64,000 bases of DNA from Opitutia bacterium (lineage in GTDB: Bacteria > Verrucomicrobiota > Verrucomicrobiia > Opitutales > Opitutaceae): assembly GCA_016187945.1 (NCBI GenBank), contig JACPIT010000009.1:434001-498000 (forward strand). Direction: 5' to 3'. The position numbers and the translations under genes were made by a program. This document shows positions 33,802 to 43,900 of this stretch, piece after piece; the first letter of the stretch is position 1; each line of letters begins with the position of its first letter. Under the pieces are notes generated by a model that saw only the letters and a program-made list of their open reading frames with translations, was not told the origin of the DNA and searched no databases.

Positions 33802-35717
33802 GCGCGCCGCGCCCGCTCGGCGAAATCGAGTCGCCGCGTCCGCTGCGCGCCGCCGACGGACACCTCGCCGGCTCCGGCTGGTGCCTTTTTCCGGGCGAGC
33901 CGCTCGCCCCCGCGATCCGTCTTCGTGTCGGCGAAACTGTCCTCGCCGCGACGAGCGACCAGCCCCGTCCCGACGTCGCGCAACTGCTCCCGCACGAGCC
34001 CGCCGCCGCGCGCAGCGGCTTCGCGTTCGCCGGCAACGTGCCCGCCGGCGCTCACGTCGCTCTCTTCGAAGCGCGCGCGCCCAACGGCGCGTGGCTGCCG
34101 TTCAAACCGCTCTCGCTCGCCGCCGATGCCGCGCCCTTCGCCGCCGTCGTCGACACGCCGATCTCCACCGGCACGCTCCGCGACCGCGTGAAAGTCGCCG
34201 GCTGGGCTCTCGACCCACGCTCGCCCGTCGTCGACCTGCGCGTCCGCTACGGCCACCGCGAGATCGCCTGCGCCATCAATCAGCCGCGCGCCGACGTCCC
34301 CACGCTCTTCCCCTCCGTTTCGCATGCTGCGCACGCCGGTTTCGTCACCGAGGATTTCCTCGTCGCCGGCCACGGTCCGGTCCGCGTGCGCGCGCGCCTC
34401 GCCGACGGCCGCACCGTCATCGCGCCCACCGCGGTGAGCTTCGGCGTCGCCACCGACGAAAACCATTCCGCCGATCTCGACCTCACCGCCGCGCGCGTGC
34501 CGCTCCCCGGCTACACCCCGCCGCCGCCCGCGCCGCCGCCGCGGCCCGCCGCGCGTCCGCTGAACGTTCTTTTCGTTCTCCCGGGCAGCTTCGCCTCGAA
34601 CAACGCTCTCCACGCCGCCGGCCTCGCCAACGAACTCGCTACCGCCGGCCATCGCTGCGCCGTCGCCGTCGCGCACGACGTCGAGACGATCGCACACCAC
34701 GCCGCGCCCGCGTTCGCCGCGCTCACGCACGCCGCTGCGCCCGCCTATCGCTTCGCCGACGGCCGCCCCGCCAACGTCGTGCACGCGTGGACCACGAGCG
34801 AACTCGTCCGCCGCGCCGCGACCGCCATTCTCGAGCGCCACCCGGCGCGCCTCGTCGTTCACCTCGAAGACAACGAACAACAAATCCTCGCGCACGCGCT
34901 CGGCCGCGACTTCGCCGAACTCAGCGCGCTCGACGATGCCGAGCTCGACCGCCTCGTCCCGCCCGATCTCTCGCATCCGCGCCGCAGCCGAGATTTCCTC
35001 GCGCGCGCCGACGGCGTCACGCTCATCACGGCGCGCCTGCGCGAGCTCGCGCCGGTCGCCGCCCGCTGCCACACGATCTGGCCCGCCGCCGACGCGCGCT
35101 ATTTCCACCCGCGGCCGCGCCCCGACGAATTCCGCCGCGCCCTGCAACTCCCGCCCGATACGACGATCCTCTTCTATCCCGGCAACGTCCACGCGGCGAA
35201 CGCCGCCGAGATGCGCGAGCTCTACGCCGCCGTCACGCGCCTCAACGCCGGCGGCGTCCCCGTCACGCTCATCCGCACCGGCAACGACCGCGTCGATTTC
35301 CTCGGCGTCCACGCCGCGCGTGCCCGCGAGCACGTGATCGAACTCGGCCAGATTCTCCACCACCGCCACCTGCCGCCGCTCCTGGCGCTCGCCGATATTT
35401 TCGTGCAACCCGGCGCGCCCGACGCGTTCAACGACTACCGTTTCCCCTCGAAACTCCCGGAATTTTTCGCGCTCGGCCGACCCGTCGTGCTGCCGCGCGC
35501 CAACCTCGGCGAAAAAGTCCGCCACGGCATCGACGCCTATGTGCTCGAGCGCGCCGACGCCGCCGGCATCGAGCGCGCCGTGCGCGAGCTGCGCGCCAAC
35601 CCCGCGCTCGCCGCCCGCCTCGCCGAGGGCGCCGCCGCGTTCGCCGCCGAGCATTTCAGTTGGCGTCGCAGCGCGGAGACGCTTGCCAGTTTCTACGCCT
35701 CGCTGGCACCGTCGTGA
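33798..35717 (+). CDS. GT4 glycosyltransferase with two N-terminal GW beta domains
   Basis: A soluble 639-residue protein in three parts. The first GW domain is at ~8-108 (LAGSGWCLFPGEPLAP, QPRPDVAQLLP, ARSGFAFAG). The second is at ~120-216 (VKVAGWALDPRSPVVDLRV, QPRADVPTLFP, HAGFVTEDF). A proline-rich linker (237-252) leads to a GT-B domain at ~254-639. The GT-B donor half has FYPGNVHAANAAEM and a variant EX7E region, DAFNDYRFPSKLPEFFALG, with Asp at the first position. Unlike the five giant transferases downstream, the two GW domains are joined directly, without a helical spacer. It is coupled at both ends (ATGA with the coiled-coil gene, GTGA with the epimerase). Confidence 0.78.
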   Translation: MSAPRPLGEIESPRPLRAADGHLAGSGWCLFPGEPLAPAIRLRVGETVLAATSDQPRPDVAQLLPHEPAAARSGFAFAGNVPAGAHVALFEARAPNGAWLPFKPLSLAADAAPFAAVVDTPISTGTLRDRVKVAGWALDPRSPVVDLRVRYGHREIACAINQPRADVPTLFPSVSHAAHAGFVTEDFLVAGHGPVRVRARLADGRTVIAPTAVSFGVATDENHSADLDLTAARVPLPGYTPPPPAPPPRPAARPLNVLFVLPGSFASNNALHAAGLANELATAGHRCAVAVAHDVETIAHHAAPAFAALTHAAAPAYRFADGRPANVVHAWTTSELVRRAATAILERHPARLVVHLEDNEQQILAHALGRDFAELSALDDAELDRLVPPDLSHPRRSRDFLARADGVTLITARLRELAPVAARCHTIWPAADARYFHPRPRPDEFRRALQLPPDTTILFYPGNVHAANAAEMRELYAAVTRLNAGGVPVTLIRTGNDRVDFLGVHAARAREHVIELGQILHHRHLPPLLALADIFVQPGAPDAFNDYRFPSKLPEFFALGRPVVLPRANLGEKVRHGIDAYVLERADAAGIERAVRELRANPALAARLAEGAAAFAAEHFSWRRSAETLASFYASLAPS

Positions 35718-35719
35718 GC

Positions 35720-36622
35720 ATGTCCGTGCAGCCCCAGCGCGTTTTCGTCACCGGCGGCAGAGGCCGACTCGCCTCGCTCGTCGCCGATTATTTTCGCGCG
35801 CCCGCGCACGCCGTCACGCTCTTCTCGCGCGACGCAGCGCCGAATTTCCGTTCGCTGGAGGCGCTGCTCGACCCGGCAGCGTTGGCCGAGGCCGATGCGA
35901 TTTTCCATCTCGCGTGGAGCACACTGCCCGCCACGTCGGAGCAATTCCCGGGCAGCGAAGCCCAGCACGATCTTCCGTATTTGGAGAAGTTGCTCGCAGC
36001 GCTCGCCGCGGCGCCGAACGGGCGGCGCGTTCGCCTGGTGTTTTTCTCCACCGGCGGCGCGGTCTACGGCGACGCTCCCGGCCGCCCGAGTCGCGAGGAC
36101 GATCCCTGCCGGCCCATCGGCGCCTACGGCCGGGCGAAGCTCGCCGCCGAGCAACTCATCGCCGAGCGGGCCGCGCGCGACGGCTTGAGCTGCGTCGTCC
36201 TGCGCATCTCGAACCCCTACGGCTATCCCGTCCCCAGCAACCGCGCGCAGGGTCTGATCCCGCACGCGCTGCGTTGCAGCGTCACCGGCCAGCCGCTCGC
36301 GCTCTGGGGCGACGGCACGGCGCGAAAGGATTTCCTCTACTACACGGATTTTCTCTCGGCCCTCGAGCAGGTGCTCGCCCACGAACTCACCGGCACCTTC
36401 AACCTCTGCGCCGGCGAATCGCATGCGGTCGGCGAGGTCATCGGTCTGGTCGAGCGGGAAATCGGTCGCCCCATCGCGCTCCGCCCCCAACCCGCACCGC
36501 CGTGGGACGTGCACGACAGCCGCCTCGACAACGCGAAGCTGGTGGCCGCCACCGGTTGGCGCCCGCAAGTCGCACTCGCGGAGGGCATCCGCCGCGCCGC
36601 CGTCGGCTACGCCGCGCATTAG
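35720..36622 (+). CDS. NAD-dependent epimerase/dehydratase (extended SDR) with altered glycine motif
   Basis: A 300-residue extended SDR. RVFVTGGRGRLASLVADYF (7-25) is the cofactor loop, in which the third glycine of TGxxGxxG is Ala18. VFFSTGGAVYGDAPG (107-121) and Tyr136/Lys140 in YGRAK give the catalytic triad, with VLRISNPYG after it. Either ATG 35720 or GTG 35714, which overlaps the preceding stop, may be the start. It probably epimerises or dehydrates an NDP-sugar. Confidence 0.83.
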   Translation: MSVQPQRVFVTGGRGRLASLVADYFRAPAHAVTLFSRDAAPNFRSLEALLDPAALAEADAIFHLAWSTLPATSEQFPGSEAQHDLPYLEKLLAALAAAPNGRRVRLVFFSTGGAVYGDAPGRPSREDDPCRPIGAYGRAKLAAEQLIAERAARDGLSCVVLRISNPYGYPVPSNRAQGLIPHALRCSVTGQPLALWGDGTARKDFLYYTDFLSALEQVLAHELTGTFNLCAGESHAVGEVIGLVEREIGRPIALRPQPAPPWDVHDSRLDNAKLVAATGWRPQVALAEGIRRAAVGYAAH

Positions 36623-36625
36623 CCG

Positions 36626-38734
36626 ATGAACGAGCCTGCCCGCTCTCCTGCCACCGCGCGCGCCGGTTCGCGTCCGGGCGATTGGATCTTGCTGTGGGTT
36701 TTTCTCGCGGCGGCCGGCGGCGCGTTGTGGATGCTCACCGAACGCTGGGACGCCTCGATCCTCGACCGCTACGAATTTCGCCAACTGCAAACCGCGCTCA
36801 GCGCGTTCTGGATGCAACGCGCGGGGTTTCAGTTCGACTACCTCACGCCGTTGTTCGGGCCGCCGTGGTCGATCCCGATGGAGTTTCCGACTTATCAGGC
36901 CATCGTCGCGACCGTCGCCAGCCTGGGCGGGCTGCCGCTGGAGCAGGCCGGGCGGCTGGTCGGCGTGCTCTTCTTCGCGGCCACTCTGCCCGCGCTCTAC
37001 GACTTGCTCGGAGTCGCCGGCCTGACGCCGTCGCGCCGGCTGCTCGCGCTCACGCTCGTCGTCACCTCGCCGATCTACCTCTTCTATCCGCGCACGTTCA
37101 TGATCGAGACGACGGCGTTGTGCCTCGCGGTCTGGTTCCTGTGCGCGCTGCGCCGGACGCTCGAGACGCGCGGCCTCGGCTGGTTGATCGCCGCAGTGCT
37201 GCTCGCCCTGCTCGCCGCGCTGACGAAGATCACGACCTTCGCGGTCTACGCGGTGCCCGGCGCGGCGCTGACGCTCGTCGCACTCGGGCGCGCGCATCGT
37301 TCCGGCGCGGGGGCCGCGTGGCAACGGCTCGGCGCTCCCGCCTGGCGCGCGCTCCTGCCGGTCGCGGTGGCGCTGGTCGCGACCGCCGCGTGGGTGGCGC
37401 ACGGCGACGCGATCAAACACTCGAATCCCTACACGGGCTTCCTCGCGTCCACCGAATTGAGTCGCTGGAACTACGGCCCGCTCGCGCTCCGCGCCGAACC
37501 GTCCTTCTGGCAGCACATCGGGGAGAACATCACGCGCCATCTCCTCTCCGAAGGCGCCCTCGCGATCGCGCTGGTTTGCGCCGCACTGGCCACTCCCCGC
37601 GCGCGCTGGACGGCGCTCGTCGGCCTGATCGGCTTTCTCGCCGGTCCGCTCATCTTCGCCAACCTCTACCACGTCCACGACTATTACTACGCCGCCAACG
37701 CCCTGCTGCTCGTCGCGGCCGCCGGCGTGGCGCTCGCCTCGGCGTGGGATCACCCGCACTTCCCCGCCGCCGCGCGCTGGACGGCGCTGGGCGCGATCCT
37801 CGCGCTGCAATACTACGCGTTCGATCGCGGCTACCATTATTACTATTGGAAAGCCGCGCCGCCGCCGCCCGACCTCGCCGCCATCGCCCGCGAGGCGACG
37901 CCGCCCGACGGCGTGCTGCTCGTCTCGGGCGACGACTGGAACCCGCTGCTGCCCTACTACGCCCAGCGCCGCGCCGTGATGGTGGCCGGCGGACGCGACG
38001 ACGAACCCAGAGTTCTCGAAGACGTTCTCGGCCGACTCCCGACGGATTCCATCAAGGCGATGTTGCTCGTCGGCGATGATGTCCGCCGGAATCGCGAACT
38101 CGTCCGCGCGCGCGCGGCGCGCTTCGGGCTCGCGCCGCAACCCTTCGCTTCGAGCGACACCGCGGATCTCTATCTGCCCGCCGACGCGATCGCGCCGGCG
38201 CTGGAGCGGCTCCGCGGCCGCCACTTCGCCTCCGCGCGCGTGCTGCTCGCGTCCGCGCCGGCCCCGAGCATCCCCGACGCGAAAGAGCAGGAATTCCGCG
38301 CGGACGAATTTCCGATGGCGGCGCCCGCCCCGTCGCGCGCGCGCAGCCAGTTCGGCGTCACCGTCGGCGACTTGGACGGCCGGCGCGTCATCTTCGCCCA
38401 CGCCGCCTCCGAGATTTATTTTCAGCCTCCTCCCGGAGCCACCCGCATCGCGGCGATCGTGGGACTCGCCCCGTCCGCCTCCGCCAAGCCGCCGCCGGAA
38501 GCGAGCGACGGCGTGACCGTGGAAATCGTCGAGCTGCAAGCCGACGGGCTGCGCCGCTCGCTGTGGCGCCGCGAGCTCGCGCCCGCGACGCGCCCATCCG
38601 ACCGCGGCCCGCAGGAGATCGACTTCGCGAGCGCCGTGCCTTTTTCCGGTCAACTCGTGTTCCGCGTCGATCCCGGTCCGGCTGGCAACTTCGCCTACGA
38701 CCAAGCCTACTGGGCGCGGATCGAGATCCGCTGA
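36626..38734 (+). CDS. GT39-like membrane glycosyltransferase with C-terminal beta module (YRQ type)
   Basis: This 702-residue protein has helix 1 at about 18-37, then DRYEFRQLQTALSAFWMQ (47-64), the 'E.RQ.QTA..A' outer loop of one GT-C group, and MEFPTYQAIVA. Ten or more helices reach about residue 400. Residues ~570-702 form a beta module: VIFAHAASEIYF, ASDGVTVEIVE, LAPATRPSDRGPQEIDF and QAYWARIEIR. The same module ends the unrelated WEDYY-type proteins at 58243 and 60848. Its closest relative is the adjacent minus-strand gene, whose stop lies 11 bases away. Confidence 0.75.
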   Translation: MNEPARSPATARAGSRPGDWILLWVFLAAAGGALWMLTERWDASILDRYEFRQLQTALSAFWMQRAGFQFDYLTPLFGPPWSIPMEFPTYQAIVATVASLGGLPLEQAGRLVGVLFFAATLPALYDLLGVAGLTPSRRLLALTLVVTSPIYLFYPRTFMIETTALCLAVWFLCALRRTLETRGLGWLIAAVLLALLAALTKITTFAVYAVPGAALTLVALGRAHRSGAGAAWQRLGAPAWRALLPVAVALVATAAWVAHGDAIKHSNPYTGFLASTELSRWNYGPLALRAEPSFWQHIGENITRHLLSEGALAIALVCAALATPRARWTALVGLIGFLAGPLIFANLYHVHDYYYAANALLLVAAAGVALASAWDHPHFPAAARWTALGAILALQYYAFDRGYHYYYWKAAPPPPDLAAIAREATPPDGVLLVSGDDWNPLLPYYAQRRAVMVAGGRDDEPRVLEDVLGRLPTDSIKAMLLVGDDVRRNRELVRARAARFGLAPQPFASSDTADLYLPADAIAPALERLRGRHFASARVLLASAPAPSIPDAKEQEFRADEFPMAAPAPSRARSQFGVTVGDLDGRRVIFAHAASEIYFQPPPGATRIAAIVGLAPSASAKPPPEASDGVTVEIVELQADGLRRSLWRRELAPATRPSDRGPQEIDFASAVPFSGQLVFRVDPGPAGNFAYDQAYWARIEIR

Positions 38735-38745
38735 AGCGCCTCAAC

Positions 38746-40890
38746 TCACTCGAACGCGAGCAGGCCGCGAATCCAGATCCAGTCGCGCGTATCGCGCCCG
38801 CGGGGCCCCGCGCCGATGTCCAGTTCCACCTCGCCGTCCTGCGCCAGACGGAACGGGATCGCCAGCATCACCGGGCCGCGATCGGCCGTGTTGCGCACCG
38901 GATCGATCAGTCGCTCGCCGAGCGTTGTGGCGCGATCGGCCGCGTCCAACGCGCGGAGCGCGATCGCCACGCCATCGGTGGCGTCCTGTCCCGGCGGCGG
39001 GTTGTAAGCCGCCGGGTTGAAGACGACCTGCATGCGCAGGACGTGCGCGCCGCGCGGCAGACGGAAAACCAGCCGCGTCCGCGGATGCGCGCTGAACGAA
39101 AGGACATTCGCGATCGCCTCCCGCGCCGGCTCGAACGAGGTGAAAAAGCGCACCGGCATCGGCCGCATGGAGGCGAACAATCGCGCGCGGCGCACCGGCG
39201 AGAGCGAATCGGTTTCAACCCAGCGCCCGGCGAGGGGCGCCGGCGGCGGCTCGACTCCCGGCGCCCAGTCGAGTTCGGGGAGTCGCCCTTCCTGCATCTC
39301 GCGGATCGCCGCCGGCTCCCGCTCGGCGCGCAGAAAGATCGCCGTGTCGCGCCAGACAAACAGGGGACGCGCGCTCAGCCCGCGCGTCCGCACACTCTCC
39401 ACCAGGCGCGAGTCCTCCTGCCACGGCTTGCCCGCGATCAGCAGCGCGCCGATGGTCTCGTCGCGGAGCGCGGCCAGCGCCCGCTCGATGCGCGCGGGAT
39501 CGTCCTCGCTGTCCCCTCGCAACATCAGCGCTCGCCGCTGCGCATAGTAGGGCGTCATCGCGTTCCAGTCCTGCCCGGCGATCGCCAGCACCTCGTCGGG
39601 CGCCGTCAGCCGACGCAACGACAGCGTGAGCCCGTTGCCGCCGCTCAGAATGGCGGCCTGCGTGGGATAGTAGTGCTCGACGTAGTAGAACGCCTGCCCC
39701 GCCACCAGCAGCGCGGCGAGCCCCGGCCCCAGCCAGCGCCAGCGCGGCGTCTCGCTCACGCCCACGAGGACGAGGCCGATCGCCAACATCAGGAACACCG
39801 TGTTCGCGACGTAGTAATAGTCGTGGTAGGCGTAGAGAATCGGGAACACCGCCAACGGCGCCACGAACACCGTCGCGCAGAACGCCACCGCCCGCCACCG
39901 ATGGCGGCCCGCCACCCACAGCACCGGCACGCACGCCGCCACGAACGGCAGCCAGGTCAGCTCGTCGCGCACGATCCGCCATTTCATGCCCCACAAGGCC
40001 GGCGACAGCCGCAGTTCGTTGTTGCCGAAATTGAAGGTGCGCATGTGCACCGAGTTCAGAAAATCCGCCAGACCGTTGAGCGCCTTGATCGCGTCGGCCT
40101 GCCCCACCCACCACAGCGTCGCGGCGAACGCCGGCGCCAGCGCCGCCGCCATCCAGCCGAGGTCCACGCGCCAACGCCCGTCGCGGCGTCCGCGCCACAG
40201 CCGCGCCAGCGCCCACGCTCCCGCCGGCAACAGGTAGAGCAGAAACGTCGTCACCTTCACCAGACCGGCGCCCGTTCCCGCGACCGCCGCGAGCGCCAGC
40301 CAGCCCGCGCGCCGCGTCTTCACCGCCCGCTCGAACGCCACCCAGAACCACACGGCGAACATCAGCGCCATCGTCTCGATCAGAAACGCCCGCGCGTAGA
40401 AAATGTAGAACGGACAACTCGCCAGCAACGCCAGCACCAGGCCGCGGCGCCCCGGCGCCACGCGCCAACGCCCCAGCAGGAGGAAGATCGCCGGCAGCGT
40501 CAGATAAAAACACGCCATGCTCACCGCCCGCCCGGCCTTCGTCAGCCCCCAGCCGGTCGCCTTGCCCGCGAGGACGACGCTCCACTGGTAGAGCGGAAAC
40601 TCCATCGGCGCCGACCACGGCTTGCCCAGGACGGGCGTCGGATACGCGAGCGAGAAATTATTCTCCTGCTTGATCCAGTAAGCCGAGAGCGCCGTCTGCG
40701 CCTGCCGGTATTCCACGCCCGGCAGACTCTTGCTCTCCCACCCCACCGACATGCCCCACGCGTGAAACGCGAGAGCGAGCACGAACAGCCCGAGCGAAAG
40801 ACAGGTTTCGACGCGGCTGGGCGCGGGCGCGAGCGGAGCGGGGCGAGGCGACACTCGTTCCACCCAACGTCCCGCCCCGGGGGTTGCCAA
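38746..40890 (-). CDS. GT39-like membrane glycosyltransferase, inverted paralogue of its neighbour
   Basis: The only minus-strand gene here encodes 714 residues parallel in order to the protein at 36626: GVEYRQAQTALSAYWIKQ (58-75), MEFPLYQWSVV, ARAFLIETMALMFAVW, and a C-terminal beta module with DATDGVAIALRAL, IDPVRNTADRGPVMLAIPF and DWIWIRGLLAF. The start is uncertain: TTG at 40890 has a TAA three codons upstream, and GTG at 40863 or 40854 would also precede the first helix (about 30-46). It is transcribed away from the giant transferase array and needs its own promoter in 40891-40984. Confidence 0.75.
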   Translation of the reverse strand: MATPGAGRWVERVSPRPAPLAPAPSRVETCLSLGLFVLALAFHAWGMSVGWESKSLPGVEYRQAQTALSAYWIKQENNFSLAYPTPVLGKPWSAPMEFPLYQWSVVLAGKATGWGLTKAGRAVSMACFYLTLPAIFLLLGRWRVAPGRRGLVLALLASCPFYIFYARAFLIETMALMFAVWFWVAFERAVKTRRAGWLALAAVAGTGAGLVKVTTFLLYLLPAGAWALARLWRGRRDGRWRVDLGWMAAALAPAFAATLWWVGQADAIKALNGLADFLNSVHMRTFNFGNNELRLSPALWGMKWRIVRDELTWLPFVAACVPVLWVAGRHRWRAVAFCATVFVAPLAVFPILYAYHDYYYVANTVFLMLAIGLVLVGVSETPRWRWLGPGLAALLVAGQAFYYVEHYYPTQAAILSGGNGLTLSLRRLTAPDEVLAIAGQDWNAMTPYYAQRRALMLRGDSEDDPARIERALAALRDETIGALLIAGKPWQEDSRLVESVRTRGLSARPLFVWRDTAIFLRAEREPAAIREMQEGRLPELDWAPGVEPPPAPLAGRWVETDSLSPVRRARLFASMRPMPVRFFTSFEPAREAIANVLSFSAHPRTRLVFRLPRGAHVLRMQVVFNPAAYNPPPGQDATDGVAIALRALDAADRATTLGERLIDPVRNTADRGPVMLAIPFRLAQDGEVELDIGAGPRGRDTRDWIWIRGLLAFE

Positions 40891-40984
40891 ACGAATTTAT
40901 GCCGGCCGCCGCCGCGACTCTCGTCCGGGCAGGAACAGGCTTTACTCGGCTCGCCCGACGCCCGCTTAATTTTCCGATCCATTC
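40891..40984. promoter_or_regulatory. Divergent intergenic region, presumed to hold two promoters
   Basis: This 94-base gap separates the leftward GT-C gene from the rightward array of giant transferases, so both must start here or further away. It is A/T-richer at its two ends (ACGAATTTAT at 40891-40900; CTTAATTTTCCGATCC at 40964-40979), where -10 elements might lie. No convincing -35/-10 pair at standard spacing was found. Confidence 0.35.
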
Positions 40985-43900
40985 ATGTCCGAATCCGCCG
41001 CTCCCAGATTCCATCTCGACAGTCCCGGCTCGTGGCGGCCCGAAGTCGTGGGTCTGGAAATCGTCGGCTGGCTCTACCCCGGCGAAAACGGCACCTGCCT
41101 CGACATCCGCGCGCGCGTCGATCGCCGCCCCTACCTCGGCCTCTACGGACTCGAGCGCCCGGACACGCAGCAGGTTTTCGGCGGCAGCGTCGCCGCGCTC
41201 CGCACGGGCTTCATCCAGCGCGTCGTCGTCTGGCATGGCGCGCGCGAACTCGCGCTCGACTACCACGACGGCGCCGCGTGGCGGGAGTTTTTCCGCACCG
41301 CGCTCGACACTTCCGCGCTGCCCGCTTCCGCCACGAAGCCGCCGAAGCTCCTCCGCGCCGCCGTCGTCTACCAGACGCTCCATTACCTTTACCGGCACTT
41401 TCATCAGGCGGGCTGGCGCACGATTCGCGACGAGACCGAGGCCGTCCTGCGCGAAGTGCTCATCCCCACGACCGACGTCGCGATCGGCGACCGCTTCGTC
41501 GGCCACATCGAGAATCCCGGTTTCTGGATCAACGCCGGCTACGGCAAATTCCGCGTCACCGGCTGGATCTTCGGCGTCGGCCGCCACATCTCCCAACTCA
41601 GCGCCACCACCGGCGTCCTCACGGAAAACCGCCTCGTCTTCCCCAAGGACCGCCCCGACGTCGCCGCCCACCGCGCCGACCACCCGAACGCGCTCAAGTC
41701 CGGCTACTACGGCCTCGTCGACATCCGCGCCGACACGCCCAGCCCGGCCAATCTGAAAATTTTCGCCGAGACCGGCGACGGCACGCGCCCGCTCGCCTTC
41801 GCCCGCCGCATGTATCTCGACCGCCGCGACGAGCACTCCGGCCCCGTGCAGATCTACCGGCCGTTCCTCTTCGCCCAAGTTGTCGGCGCCCTGCTGCGCG
41901 CGCGTGTGCTCGGCCGTTTCCAATTCGACAGTTGGCCCGAGGCCCGCGCCGAGATCGCGCGCCTCAAAGCCCACCTCTCCTCCAGCCTCGGCCGCGGCGA
42001 GCCGCGCAAAGTCCCCGCCGTCATCGCCCGCCGCCGCGACCAGGATCCCTACACGCGCTGGTGCTGGCACAACCGCCTCACCCCGCGCCTCCGCGCCGTG
42101 CTCCAGCAGGACGCCGACGCCCTCGCGAAAGCCGGCGGCCCGCTCATCAGCGTCGTCGTCCCCGCCTACAACACACCGGAGAAATACCTGCACGAACTCC
42201 TCGATTGCCTGAAGCAGCAGCTCTACCCGCACTGGGAACTCTGCATCGCCGACGACGCCTCGCCGAAGCAGCACGTCCGCCGCCTGCTCGAGGAAGCCGC
42301 GAAAACCGACGCGCGCATCAAACCGGTTTTCCGCTCCGAAAACGGCCACATCTCCCGCGCCACGAACTCCGCCCTCGACGTCGCCAGCGGCGAATTCGTC
42401 GCGCTGCTCGACCACGACGACGTCCTCCCGCACGACGCGCTGCTCCATGTCGCCCAAGCCATCGCGCGCCACCCGACCGCCGGCTACCTCTACACCGACG
42501 AGGACAAGATCGACGACACCGGCCGCCGCTTCGACCCGCAATTCAAGGGCGGCTGGTCGCCCGAGATGGCGATCACGCACAACTACACGCACCACCTCAC
42601 CGCCATCCGCCGCGACATCGTCGAACGCGCCGGCCGCCTCCGCCCCGAGTTCAACGGCGCGCAGGACATCGATCTGTTTCTCCGCTGCTGGGAATTGATC
42701 GACGACCGCGATGTCGTGCACGTGCCCTTCATCGGCTACCATTGGCGCGCGCACGCCGAGAGCACCGCGAGCCGCGGCGACCAGAAAGGCTACCTCTTCG
42801 CCGCCGCGCGCAACGGCATCGCCGAAGCCGTCGCGCGCCGGAAACTCCGCGCCGAGCCCGTCCTGCCCGACTTCGCGAAAAACTACGCGCTCTGCCTCCA
42901 CCAGTTGAAATGGGACGCCGCGATCCTCGCCGAAAATCCGGTGACGATCGTCATCCCGTCGAAGAATCGGCCTGACCTCCTCGCGAAGTGCCTCGACTCC
43001 CTCGCGCGCACCACGCCGCGCGAGCACGTGAAGGTCATCGTCGTCGACGACGCCTCCGACGATCCCGCCGCGCTCGACTACCTCGCCGCGTTGCCTGCGC
43101 GCGCCGATCTGCGCGTCGAGGTGCTGCGCGCGCCCGCCAACGGCGGCGTCTTCAACTACTCGCGCCTCGTCAATCTCGGCACCGCGCGCGCCGACACGCC
43201 GCTCGTGCTCCACCTGAACAACGACGTCGAAGCGCTCACGCCGGGCTGGCTCGAGGACATGGTCGGCTGGATGTCCGTCCCCGGCGTCGGCGTCGTCGGC
43301 GCCACGCTCGTTTATCCCGACGACACGCTCAACCACGCGGGCATCTCGCTCAGCCGCGAGGACGGCCTCCCGCACGTGCTCTTCGAGCGCGAACCCGTCG
43401 ACGACCTCGGCTACCTCTTCCTCCCACACGCCGCCCGCAACGTCGCCGCCGTCACCGGCGCCTGCCTGCTCACGCGCGCGTCGCTCTACCGCGAGTTGCA
43501 CGGCTTCGACGAGGAGCACCTCCAGGTCGCCTACAACGACGTCGACTACTGCCTGCGCGCCGGCGCCGCCGGCCACCGCACTGTCGTCACGCCGCAAGCC
43601 GTCCTCCGCCACATCGGCAGCGCATCGCGCGGCAACGCCTACGCCGAGCGCGAGCACCTCGCCTACATCGCCCGCCACGGCGCCGCGCGCGATCCCTACC
43701 ACAGCCAGTCGCTCGACTTCCCGCCGCGCAACCTGCCGCTCAATCCCTACCACCAGCGCTACGCGCAAACCGCCCGCCCGTTCCGCGCGCTCGTCGTCAC
43801 GCACAACCTCAAGTTCGAGGGCGCACCGATCTTCATCTTCGAGCTCGCCCGCTTCCTCGCCGAGCAACCCGGCGTCACCGTGCGCGTCGTTTCGCCGGAG

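Noticed and set aside
33276-35654. A 792-codon minus-strand open frame opposite the coiled-coil and GT4 genes
   Set aside because: Antisense of a gene with clear GW and GT-B segments; no domain of its own.
38735-38745. A bidirectional terminator between the convergent GT-C genes
   Set aside because: Only 11 bases lie between the stops and no stem with a T-run spans them.
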